From Candidatus Kryptoniota bacterium (GTDB lineage Bacteria > Bacteroidota > Ignavibacteria > Kryptoniales > JAKASW01): DNA of 64,000 bases. A program made the position numbers and the translations under genes. The stretch is from NCBI GenBank assembly GCA_036567965.1, contig DATCTN010000026.1, forward strand, positions 248,001-312,000, written 5' to 3'. Shown piece after piece: positions 1 to 8,150 of the stretch (its first letter is position 1; each line of letters starts with the position of its first letter). The notes beneath the pieces were generated by a model that was not told where the DNA came from, made no database searches, and saw only the letters and a program-made list of their open reading frames with translations.

Positions 1-20
1 TCGGAACTGCACGGGTCGGA

Positions 21-941
21 ATGATGAATACTCTAGTCCCTTATCATCTTTCGGTTCCTCTTCCTGAATTCGTAAAGGGTATTTACGACTCTTTGTTCGT
101 CGACTCGGTAGGACCCACAATACACGCTGCTGTGTACATCGACTCATTCAGAGTCAGGGAAGAACAATCTTTATTTAATGAGACAGGAGTAATGAACGCG
201 AGAATCTATTTTGGAATTCCGGTCTCGCGCGACTCGGTTGTTTACATTGAGACTTCGTCGGAACAAAGAGCACATTCAGGCATAGATGTCACAGACATGC
301 TGGAGCCGCTCATATACAAGTCCACCGTAGATTGCGCGCTTCAATTTGCAGATCACGTTCGGTTAACGGGAAGGGCCTCACTGCTCGCGTCCTGTGACTC
401 GAGCACGTCAGCCATTGTCGAGAATTCAACGCTCCCTCCTTCAAACGCTGTAGAGGTCGGATGGAAGCGACCGCCTTTCCGGTTACACTCAGATGCAGGA
501 TTCTCCTACGGAGCAGGGGGAAAAATCACGAGCGATGTCCGGCTCTTCTGGAACATGATGACGCAGAAGGACAGCAGCAGTATCATGATGGGGTATGGGC
601 TCAATCTCGATATCCTCAATGTCACAAATCAGAGCGCGATGATAAAAGGGTCCATCGTCGGCTTCGGCGGGAACTACGTGTTCCGGGCGTTGCTCAGCGG
701 CAGAAAAGTCTCTCCGTTCATCGGGCTTGAAGGTACGCTAATATTCGGGAATGAGAGCATCGACTACGGAACTTCGACCGAAACTTCATTTTTCTTCGGA
801 CCGTTACTGAGACAGACAATCGGTATTTCTATCAACAGGCAGTTCTTTATCGAGGCAGGAATTTTTGAAATCGTTTTGGCCGGTTCCGAGATGCTGCCGA
901 ATGACGTCGGCTTTAACGCGGGGATGTCGTTCGGGATTTGA
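21..941 (+). CDS. Envelope protein of unknown function, probably cut by the window edge
   Basis: I do not recognise the family. The frame has no stop between the window edge and the ATG at 21, and there is no signal peptide at this ATG, so the true start may lie outside the window. The second half alternates hydrophobic and polar residues with many glycines (from about residue 160: FSYGAGGK, IVGFGGNYVF, GLEGTLIFG), and the protein ends in a short strand, NAGMSFGI. This pattern is usual for a small outer-membrane beta-barrel or a porin-like domain. The first half is rich in Asp and Ser and has no recognisable motif. It converges on the ABC ATPase gene with a gap of only 5 bases. Barrel identity is inference; a soluble beta protein is possible. 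Confidence 0.5.
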   Translation: MMNTLVPYHLSVPLPEFVKGIYDSLFVDSVGPTIHAAVYIDSFRVREEQSLFNETGVMNARIYFGIPVSRDSVVYIETSSEQRAHSGIDVTDMLEPLIYKSTVDCALQFADHVRLTGRASLLASCDSSTSAIVENSTLPPSNAVEVGWKRPPFRLHSDAGFSYGAGGKITSDVRLFWNMMTQKDSSSIMMGYGLNLDILNVTNQSAMIKGSIVGFGGNYVFRALLSGRKVSPFIGLEGTLIFGNESIDYGTSTETSFFFGPLLRQTIGISINRQFFIEAGIFEIVLAGSEMLPNDVGFNAGMSFGI

Positions 942-946
942 TCGAT

Positions 947-1801
947 CTATCCTGGCAGCCGGTCGGTTGGCGGCGCCGGATTGTCCGACCTCCGTGTGGA
1001 GTTGACCGTGTTGACGAAATACCTTCCGTTGGCTCGTTTGACGCTCACAGCCATTCCGTAGAATTCGGAAAGATTCGACCCCGTTATGACGGATTCGGAG
1101 ACTCCTGCAGAATGGACGCGCCCGTCCCTGAGAAGCAGAGAATGCCTGAACACCGGCAGAATCTCCTCGATATGATGCGACACGTAGATCAGTGTGACGT
1201 CGGCCTGGCCAATTGCCATCGATTCAACTGTAGAGAGAAAGTTCTCTCTCGCAATGAAATCCAGCCCGGTGCAGGGCTCATCAAGAATAAGGAGACTGGG
1301 CGAGCTCATCATTGCTCTCGCCAAAAGAACTTTCTGCTTCTCACCCTGAGAAAGGGTGAGGTATTTTCTTTTTTGTAGTTCGACACACCGGAACATTTCA
1401 AGGAGATCGCCGGCCATTGCGAGATCGCTTTTTGCCGGTTGATCGTACAGGCCGATGCTTGCGAACTTTCCGCTGAGGACAATTTCTTCTACGCTGTCGT
1501 TCTCATAGAGATTTTCCTGGAGCGAAGAGCTCACCCAACCGATCGACTTCCGCATCTCGCGCAGGTCTGACGAGCCGAATTTTCTTCCGAGGACTCTCAC
1601 CTCACCGCTCGACGGGTAAATATATCCGTTGATCATGTTCAGGAGAGTCGTCTTCCCCGAACCGTTTAGCCCGATTACTGCCCAGTGTTCTCCTCGATTG
1701 ACTTTCCAGTTAATATCATAAAGGATTGAAGCGCCGTTCACTCTCCATGAGACGCGGCTCAATTCTATTGCAAACTCTTTCGGGATTCTCACTTTGTCCA
1801 A
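947..1801 (-). CDS. ABC transporter ATP-binding protein
   Basis: This is a complete single-domain ABC ATPase of 284 aa that would power transport through a membrane partner not encoded in this window. Walker A is GLNGSGKTT (residues 44-52), the signature is LSQGEKQ (150-156), Walker B is LLILDEP (170-176) followed by the D-loop, and the H-loop His is in YVSHH (206-210). The form of the signature and the HHIEEI ending resemble ModF/YlmA-like stand-alone ATPases, but the substrate cannot be told. The assigned start is TTG with no clear ribosome-binding site; GTG three codons in (V4) is an alternative. The C-terminal 30 residues are polar and probably disordered. The gene stands alone, with 242 bases to the permease gene upstream on the same strand. 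Confidence 0.85.
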   Translation of the reverse strand: MDKVRIPKEFAIELSRVSWRVNGASILYDINWKVNRGEHWAVIGLNGSGKTTLLNMINGYIYPSSGEVRVLGRKFGSSDLREMRKSIGWVSSSLQENLYENDSVEEIVLSGKFASIGLYDQPAKSDLAMAGDLLEMFRCVELQKRKYLTLSQGEKQKVLLARAMMSSPSLLILDEPCTGLDFIARENFLSTVESMAIGQADVTLIYVSHHIEEILPVFRHSLLLRDGRVHSAGVSESVITGSNLSEFYGMAVSVKRANGRYFVNTVNSTRRSDNPAPPTDRLPG

Positions 1802-2043
1802 ATTGTCGATTCGTGAAAAGGGATTATGTTTCGATTTCTTACAAAAGGCCTAAAGTTTTTCGTTTAACATCCGACAAAATATTGAATAAGAAAATGATCC
1901 GCTATCAGACGAGCGAACTTTTCGGAAAAGAATAATGATTGCAGCAATTAGTACTTCGAATATTTGAAATAGCAGAAGTTCTAATATCCCTCCTCCTCCT
2001 CCCTCGTTCACAGGCCGTCCTGGGACGTCTTATTTTGGGGAGT
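1802..2043. other. AT-rich intergenic stretch with a CCT tract
   Basis: No gene is seen. The part nearest the ABC gene is AT-rich and should hold its minus-strand promoter, but I found no convincing -35/-10 pair. At about 1988-2004 there is a short pyrimidine tract of repeated CCT units (purine-rich on the minus strand), just downstream of the permease stop. Confidence 0.4.
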
Positions 2044-3426
2044 TCAAACGCCGTCGGCCCCCATCCTTCTCGCCCTCTTCCAATAGAAATATGCCGGCAG
2101 TCCAAGGAGGACCAAGCCCAGCCCGATCAAAGAATCTCGCGGATCGGTCACGATGGTGTTGTACACGAACCAGGCCGCGACTATTACGAAGATCGCCGGG
2201 ACCACGGGATAACCGAGAGTTTTGTATGGTCTCGGTGCATCCGGCCTCTTCTTCCTCATCACAAAGATTCCGAACGTCCCAAGCGCGTAGAAAAGCCACG
2301 AGGCGAATACCACATACGTAAAAAGCTGGTCGTAGGATCCGGACAGCGTAAGGAGTGAAGCCCAGATGCCCTGCACGATAAGTGAGACGTGCGGCGTTCT
2401 GTATCTTGGGTGAACTGAAGATACTCCGCGAAAGAAAAGTCTGTCTTTCGCCATCGCGAAATAGACTCGTGCCGTAGTCAGCGTCGTTGCGTTTACGGTT
2501 CCGAACGTAGATATCATCACAGCGACCGCAATCAACGCGGCGCCATTCCGTCCCAGGAAAGAAGAAATGGCGTCTGCCGCGACAAGGTGTGAAGCGGCAA
2601 CTTGATCGACAGGTAAGACATACATATATGCCAGGTTCGCGAGAAGATAGATAACGATCACCGCGAGAGTTCCTGAAACCAGAGCGATCGGGATATTTCT
2701 TGTTGCGTTCTTCACCTCACCCGCGAGATAGGTCACACTATTCCACCCGTCGTACGCCCAGAGGACCGCCACTAGCGCGATTCCGAAAGCGCTGAGAAGC
2801 GATGTGCCATGAAACGGACCAAAGAATGGAGTAAACGCCGAAGACGCGCGGGTCCCGAACATGAAACAGGCGATCACTATTCCAAAAATTGCCAGGACTT
2901 TGAGGTAAGTGAACAACTGCTGGACAAAGCCGCCGAACTGGACGCCGTAGTAGTTCACGACGGTCACGAAGAGGATCGCACCGATTGCGACAAGTTTAAT
3001 TCCAAGTTCCGGGATTACGACGGGCCCGATGGCGATGCTCGAAGCGCCCAATGAAGGGAAAAAGAATCCGAGGTATTTGGCGAAGGCAACAGCAATTGCG
3101 GCAATCGACCCGGTCTGGTAAACGATGAACGTAGTCCAGCCGTAGAGGAACGCGGTGAACTCGTTATAAATCTCTCTGAAGTAAACGTACTGTCCGCCGG
3201 CAGCAGGAATCATTCCGGCTATCTCCGCGTTCGTCAATGCGCCGGCAAGAGTCAGAAGCCCGCCGAAGATCCACACTCCGATGATCAAACCCGCGTCGCC
3301 GAGTGTCAACGCAATCTTCTGTGGAACGAGAAAGATTGCCGATCCGATGACTGAACCGATTACCACGGCAATGGCAGTCGGCAGTCCCAATCGTTCGGCC
3401 AACTTTGGTGCTTCAGGTCCAGTCAC
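2044..3426 (-). CDS. APC-superfamily amino-acid permease
   Basis: A 460-residue integral membrane transporter with about twelve hydrophobic segments. The first helix has the glycine-rich stretch VVIGSVIGSAIFLVP (residues about 21-36), the unwound substrate-binding TM1 typical of the APC superfamily, and the next segment is followed by NAEIAGMIPAAGGQYVYF, matching the conserved loop of LAT/SteT-like exchangers. TM6 carries LWAYDGWNSVTYLAGEVKN (around residue 224). The likely role is uptake or exchange of neutral amino acids across the inner membrane; the exact substrate cannot be assigned. Start is GTG. It lies 100 bases downstream of the crotonase gene on the same strand, so it could be a distal gene of that operon. 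Confidence 0.88.
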   Translation of the reverse strand: MTGPEAPKLAERLGLPTAIAVVIGSVIGSAIFLVPQKIALTLGDAGLIIGVWIFGGLLTLAGALTNAEIAGMIPAAGGQYVYFREIYNEFTAFLYGWTTFIVYQTGSIAAIAVAFAKYLGFFFPSLGASSIAIGPVVIPELGIKLVAIGAILFVTVVNYYGVQFGGFVQQLFTYLKVLAIFGIVIACFMFGTRASSAFTPFFGPFHGTSLLSAFGIALVAVLWAYDGWNSVTYLAGEVKNATRNIPIALVSGTLAVIVIYLLANLAYMYVLPVDQVAASHLVAADAISSFLGRNGAALIAVAVMISTFGTVNATTLTTARVYFAMAKDRLFFRGVSSVHPRYRTPHVSLIVQGIWASLLTLSGSYDQLFTYVVFASWLFYALGTFGIFVMRKKRPDAPRPYKTLGYPVVPAIFVIVAAWFVYNTIVTDPRDSLIGLGLVLLGLPAYFYWKRARRMGADGV

Positions 3427-3526
3427 TTCTTGTTCCGCTTTCCAATTGATTCATGAAGAAGAGTGGACACGTCTTCTTTGGAGGAATACCAGACGGGCAT
3501 CATCGGCTATCCATGAAGAAAGATCG

Positions 3527-4447
3527 CTACATCTTCCTGCCGCAGTGGCCGCAGTAATTGTTTCCAGGTGGACAGCTCTTGCCGCATTTCGGACATTTCT
3601 TCGCGCGGGCTTTCGAAAGCTCTCTCAGCATCTTGTAATCGATCGATCTCCGTTCGTTGAACGCCTTTATGCCTTCCTGGATTTCAGGCGCGGAAGTGTG
3701 AACGGTGAGCCAGTCGCGCAAATGGCCGACTGTCATAGACCACGAAAAATTCTTCCAGAAATTCAGCTGCTCGCGAGTATACCTGGTGCAATCGGGGAGT
3801 TTGTTATACAGCTCCTCGCAGACACGGTCGACCTCCTTGTCTAGCTTCTTCCTGGGGACAACGAAATTAACAAGGCCCCATTCTTTTGCTTCGGCGGCTG
3901 TAAGAGACTTCCCGAGGAGGAGCATCTCCCGGGCGCGTCTTTCGCCGACGACAATAGGGAGCCACTGTGTGGCGCCTGCAGCCGGGACACTGCCGCGTGA
4001 CGTGCCTACGTGCCTCAGGACAACGTCGTGCGCCGCGACTGACAGGTCGCACGACAGATTCAATTCGTTCCCGCCACCCACGACCATGCCGTTCAATCGA
4101 GCGACAGTCACCTTGCCGATGTTCCTGAGTCGTTCGTGCATCTCGATGAAAGCCGCCATCCATTTATAGAGGTCGTTCGGATCGTCCAGTATCTCGTCGT
4201 TCCATTCTTTTATGTCGGCGCCGGTGCAGAATGCTTTCTGTCCCGCTCCGGTAACGACAACTACCGCGATATCGTCGTCGAAGGCAGCGTCTTCAAATGC
4301 GGCGGACATCTCCCTGAGGACGGAAAAATTCAATGCGTTCAACACTTTGGGCCGGTTCAACGTGACCGTCGCCCGGTAACCCGACTTCTCATAGATGATA
4401 TCCTTGAACCCGAAACTCTTAGGTGGTTTTCCCTTTAGCGCTTTCAA
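3527..4447 (-). CDS. Crotonase-family enzyme with C-terminal zinc ribbon
   Basis: A 306-residue enoyl-CoA hydratase/isomerase (crotonase) superfamily protein. The oxyanion-hole loops are visible in AFCTGADIKEW (about residues 72-82) and NGMVVGGGNELNLSCDLS (about 118-135), and the Glu of GGGNEL matches Glu144 of rat enoyl-CoA hydratase. The position of the second catalytic Glu (Glu164) is occupied by Gly in HVGTSRGSVPAAGATQW, so simple hydration is doubtful. The block around TQWLPIVVGERRARE and RYTREQLNFWK recalls ring-opening 6-oxocyclohexenecarbonyl-CoA hydrolases, but the protein is shorter than that family, so this is only a suggestion. The last 25 residues hold two CxxC pairs, CPKC and CGHC, forming a zinc ribbon. 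Start is TTG, overlapping the stop of the EthD gene as TTGA, which implies translational coupling. Confidence 0.8.
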   Translation of the reverse strand: MKALKGKPPKSFGFKDIIYEKSGYRATVTLNRPKVLNALNFSVLREMSAAFEDAAFDDDIAVVVVTGAGQKAFCTGADIKEWNDEILDDPNDLYKWMAAFIEMHERLRNIGKVTVARLNGMVVGGGNELNLSCDLSVAAHDVVLRHVGTSRGSVPAAGATQWLPIVVGERRAREMLLLGKSLTAAEAKEWGLVNFVVPRKKLDKEVDRVCEELYNKLPDCTRYTREQLNFWKNFSWSMTVGHLRDWLTVHTSAPEIQEGIKAFNERRSIDYKMLRELSKARAKKCPKCGKSCPPGNNYCGHCGRKM

Positions 4448-4746
4448 TCCCGGACCTCGGCGAAAAACATTTCCATAACTCCTCCTGCGAACGACATCAG
4501 GTCTTTTGCGGCAGCTATTCCTTCCGGCGAAGTAATAGCTCGGTTGAGTGCTGCCGGGTTTTCAAAATACATTTCCGCCATCCTGTAGAAGTGTGGGACC
4601 GACATCGGCGCGCCGGTCACTTTGGAGATTTCAATTCTCTTCATCCCCGGCATCTTCAGCACAAGTGGAAGATGGACGTTCTCATAGTGGTCGTCGAACT
4701 CGCCGGGTTCGTCGGGTTTCTTGAACATCGCAACCAGTTTGACCAT
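4444..4746 (-). CDS. EthD-domain small protein
   Basis: A 100-residue ferredoxin-like-fold protein of the EthD family. Diagnostic features are KLVAMFKKPDEPGEFDDHY at the start, HLPLVLKMPGMKRIEISKV next, and the closing sequence of hydrophobic strands. Such proteins are usually small dimeric companions or accessory enzymes in degradation of aromatic or ether compounds. An upstream ATG in the same frame would add 43 residues of unrelated low-quality sequence; the ATG at 4746 is preferred because GAGGAGG lies a few bases before it. The gene overlaps the crotonase start by four bases (TTGA), so the pair is probably made together. The substrate cannot be read from the sequence. Confidence 0.8.
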   Translation of the reverse strand: MVKLVAMFKKPDEPGEFDDHYENVHLPLVLKMPGMKRIEISKVTGAPMSVPHFYRMAEMYFENPAALNRAITSPEGIAAAKDLMSFAGGVMEMFFAEVRD

Positions 4747-4891
4747 CGACTCCTCCTCGTTTAAGCTCGGGCGTTGTGACATATCTACGTCCAGACGCTG
4801 ACTGTCGTTAAATTCAATTTGTCCGAAAATATAATGTTTAGCTTTCCCAAAATGAAAGAAAAAGAAGCCGGACATGACTAGCCGTCAACCT

Positions 4892-4920
4892 TTGATTTTT
4901 AGCCCCACCTTCGTTAGATT
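4892..4920 (+). promoter_or_regulatory. Candidate promoter for the nuo operon
   Basis: TTGATT (4892-4897), a 17-base spacer, then TAGATT (4915-4920) continuing as TTTTC, giving TAnnTTTT. Initiation would fall about ten bases before the nuoA ATG, a very short leader. The architecture recurs upstream of rpsL, the caspase gene and the tRNA cluster. Confidence 0.5.
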
Positions 4921-4938
4921 TTCTTAAACGAGATCGGA

Positions 4939-5295
4939 ATGCTGATAGATTATATCCCAATTTTTCTTTTAGTTGCAGTTGCATCCCTTTTGGGAATTGT
5001 AATGGCGAATATAAACCGCCTCTTCGGTCCGCATCGGCCCACAGAGGAGAAGCTTTCTACGTATGAAAGCGGAATGGAGCCGATCAAAAGCGCCCGTGAA
5101 AGGTTCACGGTCCGGTTTTATCTCGTGGCGATTTTATTTATCCTGTTCGACGTAGAAATTGTGTTTATGTACCCATGGGCGGTGAACTTTTTATCACTGG
5201 GATGGTTTGGATTTATAGAGATGATGATATTTGTGGTCGTACTTTTGATCGGATATTATTACGTGATCAAGAAGGGAGCCCTTCAATGGCAGTAA
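4939..5295 (+). CDS. nuoA: NADH-quinone oxidoreductase subunit A
   Basis: NuoA is a small membrane subunit of respiratory complex I, next to the quinone-binding site. The 118-residue product has three hydrophobic helices (about 5-25, 62-82 and 90-110). It has the conserved loop [11 protein letters not shown] (about residues 38-48), which closes over the quinone channel, and [22 protein letters not shown] in the second helix with the conserved acidic pair. It is the first gene of the nuo operon and overlaps the true nuoB start by ten bases. The ribosome-binding site is weak (GAG before the ATG). Confidence 0.96.
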   Translation: MLIDYIPIFLLVAVASLLGIVMANINRLFGPHRPTEEKLSTYESGMEPIKSARERFTVRFYLVAILFILFDVEIVFMYPWAVNFLSLGWFGFIEMMIFVVVLLIGYYYVIKKGALQWQ

Positions 5296-5795
5296 ATAGA
5301 TCGAACGAGAATGAAGGATTCATCACTTCTCGCGTCGACGCTTTGTTCAATTGGTCTCTGAAGAATTCACTTTGGCCGATGCCGCTCGGCATTTCATGTT
5401 GCGCTATAGAAATGATGGCTTTCGCCGGTCCGCGTTTCGATGTGAGCCGGTTCGGAGCCGAGGTATTCAGGTTTTCACCGCGTCAGAGCGACCTGCTTAT
5501 CGTGGCGGGGACGGTCACTTACAAGATGGCAAAAGTTGTTCGCAAGATATATGATCAGATGCCAGACCCGAAGTGGGTCGTATCGATGGGAGTGTGCGCC
5601 TCGAGCGGCGGGATGTACCGCTCGTACTCGGTGGTGCAGGGCATCGACCAGTTCGTCCCGGTGGATGTGTACGTTGCCGGGTGTCCTCCCAGGCCCGATT
5701 CGCTCTTAAAAGCGCTCATGGAGATTCAAAAGAGGATCCAGAGCGGTGAGATTAGCTCTCGCCGTGAAGAACGCGAAAAAATTCTTGTCGAGTAG
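5286..5795 (+). CDS. nuoB: NADH-quinone oxidoreductase subunit B
   Basis: NuoB carries iron-sulfur cluster N2, the last electron carrier before quinone in complex I. The start at 5286 ([11 protein letters not shown], 169 aa) is chosen over the upstream frame extension because the extension translates the end of nuoA out of frame. The four ligand cysteines are in SCCAIEMM (two adjacent Cys, about residues 38-39), MGVCASSGG (about 103) and AGCPPRPD (about 133). The gene overlaps nuoA by ten bases and is followed by nuoC after six, so the three subunits are translated from one message. Confidence 0.96.
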   Translation: MAVNRSNENEGFITSRVDALFNWSLKNSLWPMPLGISCCAIEMMAFAGPRFDVSRFGAEVFRFSPRQSDLLIVAGTVTYKMAKVVRKIYDQMPDPKWVVSMGVCASSGGMYRSYSVVQGIDQFVPVDVYVAGCPPRPDSLLKALMEIQKRIQSGEISSRREEREKILVE

Positions 5796-5801
5796 TCCCT
5801 C

Positions 5802-6353
5802 ATGAAAGAAAAAATTGAAGCTAAGCTCCGAGAAGCATTCGGAGACGCGATCGTCAATGTCGAAGAATCGAGAGGCCAGGTCGTCGTCGAGATCAGGCGT
5901 GAGCGAATAGTGGAAGTCTGCAAGTTTCTCAAAGAGGATGCCCAGCTGAGCTTTGATTTGCTGTCGGACATTTGCGGTGCCGATATGCTCGACTTCGAGG
6001 ACGATTCGTCCAGGAAGGCTTATCTTGCGATTGAGCATGCGCATCGTCCGGCATCGGTGCCAGTCGCGGAGAGATTCCTGGTGGTGTACCAGCTTACATC
6101 AATTGCAAACAAGACAAGACTGAGACTTAAAGCGAAAGTCGACGGCGAGAATCCGATCTGTCCGAGCGTGACACCTGTATTCCCTGCAGCTAACTGGTAC
6201 GAACGCGAAGCCTTCGACATGTTCGGAATATCATTTGATGGGCATCCCGATATGAGAAGGATGTACATGCCGGAGGAATATGAATACAATCCTTTGCGGA
6301 AGGATTTTCCGTTGATGGGAATCCCGGGTTCAATTCCGCTCCCGCGTAAATAA
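5802..6353 (+). CDS. nuoC: NADH-quinone oxidoreductase subunit C
   Basis: NuoC (30-kDa subunit family) is a peripheral-arm structural subunit that packs against NuoD. The 183-residue product has the family pattern of an N-terminal alpha/beta domain (LSFDLLSDICGADMLDFE, about residues 47-64) and the signature block ANWYEREAFDMFGISFDGHP (about 130-149), followed by RRMYMPEEYEYNPLRKDFPL. It is separate from nuoD here, not fused as in E. coli. Spacing to both neighbours is short (6 and 12 bases). Confidence 0.95.
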   Translation: MKEKIEAKLREAFGDAIVNVEESRGQVVVEIRRERIVEVCKFLKEDAQLSFDLLSDICGADMLDFEDDSSRKAYLAIEHAHRPASVPVAERFLVVYQLTSIANKTRLRLKAKVDGENPICPSVTPVFPAANWYEREAFDMFGISFDGHPDMRRMYMPEEYEYNPLRKDFPLMGIPGSIPLPRK

Positions 6354-6365
6354 AGGCTCAAAGTA

Positions 6366-7649
6366 ATGAGTGGTTCTACGGAAGAAAAGAAAAGCAGATC
6401 GACCGACGCGTCACGGGTTTCATCCGGGCAAATCCTGAAAGCGCTTGAAGATAAGGATACAAATGTGATACTTGAGGACCCTCTTGAGAATTACATGGTT
6501 CTCAACATGGGTCCCCAGCATCCTGCCACGCACGGCGTTCTGAGACTTCTTATAAAGCTCGACGGAGAGACCGTTGTCGAATGCGTGCCGGAGCTAGGGT
6601 ATCTCCACCGCGGATACGAGAAGATAGCGGAGTCCTGCACGTATCACGAGTTCATTCCACACACGGACCGTCTCGATTATATTTCCCCGCTTGCGAACAA
6701 CGTGGGATACGCACTTGCAGTTGAGAGTATTGCAGGAGTTGAAGCTCCTCCCCGGGCCCAGTACATCAGAGTAGTGGCTGCCGAACTGGCGAGGATCTCG
6801 TCTCACCTCATGGCGATCGGCGCAATGGCGATGGACGTCGGCGCTATGACGGTATTTCTATGGTCCTTCCGCGAAAGAGAAAAATTGTACGACGTATTCG
6901 ATCTGCTGACGGGAGTGCGATTCACGACCAGCTACACGAGGATCGGAGGCGTGGCGCAGGACATGACGGACGAGACCAGGAACGCCATATCGAGATTCAT
7001 TGACGATTTTCCGAAGCATCTTGCCGAGATGGGGAAGATGCTTAACCGCAACAGGATATTTCTCGACAGGACTGTCGGCGTGGGACCCATCGACGCGAAG
7101 GCGGCCATCGAAATCGGATTCAGCGGCGCGAACCTTCGTGCGTCCGGTGTCGAGCATGACCTCCGCACATCCTCGCCTTATCTCGTCTATGACAATCTGT
7201 CTTTCGAAGTGATCACGGAGAAAGGCGGCGACTGTTTCTCGAGGTACATGGTCAGGATGAGAGAAATGACGGAGAGCACTAAACTGGTTCGCCAGGCACT
7301 TGAAAAGATGCCGCATGGGCCGGTCAAGGCGGAATTGCCGAAAAAAGTTCTTCCTGATAAAGAGCCCGTCTATACCAGGATGGAGGAACTGATTCATGAT
7401 TTCGTAATAGTTAACGACGGCGTTCATCCGGACCCGGGGGATTCGTATACCGCGATCGAGGGATCGAAAGGCGAACTTGGATTTTACATAATCAGCGACG
7501 GAAGCGGCCATCCCTGGAGGCTGAAGATCCGCTCGCCTTCGTTCTGCAACCTGCAGGCACTGCCATTGTTGTTGAAGGGCCAGATGATTTCCGACGTGGT
7601 CGCGATCGTGGGAAGTATCGATCCCATCATGGGCGAAGCAGATAAATAA
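6366..7649 (+). CDS. nuoD: NADH-quinone oxidoreductase subunit D
   Basis: NuoD (49-kDa subunit) forms most of the quinone-binding pocket of complex I together with NuoB. The 427-residue protein begins with about 45 polar residues, then the conserved NMGPQHPATHGVLRL (about residues 47-61), LGYLHRGYEKIAE (about 77-89) and the Tyr/His-containing region near HTDRLDYISP. The C-terminal DFVIVNDG and GDSYTAIEGSKGELGFY blocks are also typical, and it ends in the expected DPIMGEADK. It belongs to the separate-gene form of the nuo operon. Nothing unusual except the extra N-terminal tail. Confidence 0.96.
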   Translation: MSGSTEEKKSRSTDASRVSSGQILKALEDKDTNVILEDPLENYMVLNMGPQHPATHGVLRLLIKLDGETVVECVPELGYLHRGYEKIAESCTYHEFIPHTDRLDYISPLANNVGYALAVESIAGVEAPPRAQYIRVVAAELARISSHLMAIGAMAMDVGAMTVFLWSFREREKLYDVFDLLTGVRFTTSYTRIGGVAQDMTDETRNAISRFIDDFPKHLAEMGKMLNRNRIFLDRTVGVGPIDAKAAIEIGFSGANLRASGVEHDLRTSSPYLVYDNLSFEVITEKGGDCFSRYMVRMREMTESTKLVRQALEKMPHGPVKAELPKKVLPDKEPVYTRMEELIHDFVIVNDGVHPDPGDSYTAIEGSKGELGFYIISDGSGHPWRLKIRSPSFCNLQALPLLLKGQMISDVVAIVGSIDPIMGEADK

Positions 7650-7670
7650 ATTTGACAGAGAACTGAACAG

Positions 7671-8150
7671 ATGTTTACCGAAGAGAATCTCAAAAAGGTC
7701 GAAGAAGTAAAGAAGCGTTATCCGACGACGATGGCGGCGCTGCTACCCGTCCTCTGGATCGCGCAGGAACAGTTCGGCTGGATTTCCGAAGAGGTCATGC
7801 ATTACGTGGCGGATCTCCTTGCACTTCCGTTCGAACACGTTCTTGGCGTAGTCACATTTTACACGATGTTCAACAGGAAGCCTGTCGGGAAATATCATTT
7901 ACAGGTTTGTGCCAACGTTTCCTGCATGCTGAGAGGCTCCGACAACCTCGTCGAGTATCTTGAACGAAAACTAGGAGTCCGGACGGGTGAGACCACACCC
8001 GACAAGATGTTCACGCTCAGCGAAGTGGAATGTCTCGGCTCATGCGGGACGGCGCCGATGATGCAGGTGAACAACGACTATTACGAGAATCTAACCGCCG
8101 CGGAAGTGGACCATATACTCGATCGATTCAGAACTCAGGCACACCGATAA
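7671..8150 (+). CDS. nuoE: NADH-quinone oxidoreductase subunit E
   Basis: NuoE (24-kDa family) binds the [2Fe-2S] cluster N1a in the NADH-oxidising module. The 159-residue protein is a thioredoxin-fold ferredoxin with ligand cysteines in VCANVSCMLRG (about residues 82-88) and ECLGSCGTAPMM (about 121-127). The N-terminal helical part contains MAALLPVLWIAQEQFGWIS, the usual three-helix bundle. Its stop codon shares one base with the nuoF start (TAATG), so NuoE and NuoF, which form a heterodimer, are translationally coupled. Confidence 0.96.
   Translation: MFTEENLKKVEEVKKRYPTTMAALLPVLWIAQEQFGWISEEVMHYVADLLALPFEHVLGVVTFYTMFNRKPVGKYHLQVCANVSCMLRGSDNLVEYLERKLGVRTGETTPDKMFTLSEVECLGSCGTAPMMQVNNDYYENLTAAEVDHILDRFRTQAHR

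Noticed and set aside
938-1378. Plus-strand frame overlapping the ABC ATPase gene
   Set aside because: Antisense to a gene with all ABC motifs and not protein-like itself.
1988-2004. CCT-repeat tract as a possible phase-variation site
   Set aside because: It is short, non-coding and not near a start codon of an expected phase-variable gene.
6858-7511. Minus-strand frame of 217 codons opposite nuoD
   Set aside because: Antisense shadow of nuoD with no motif and no context.
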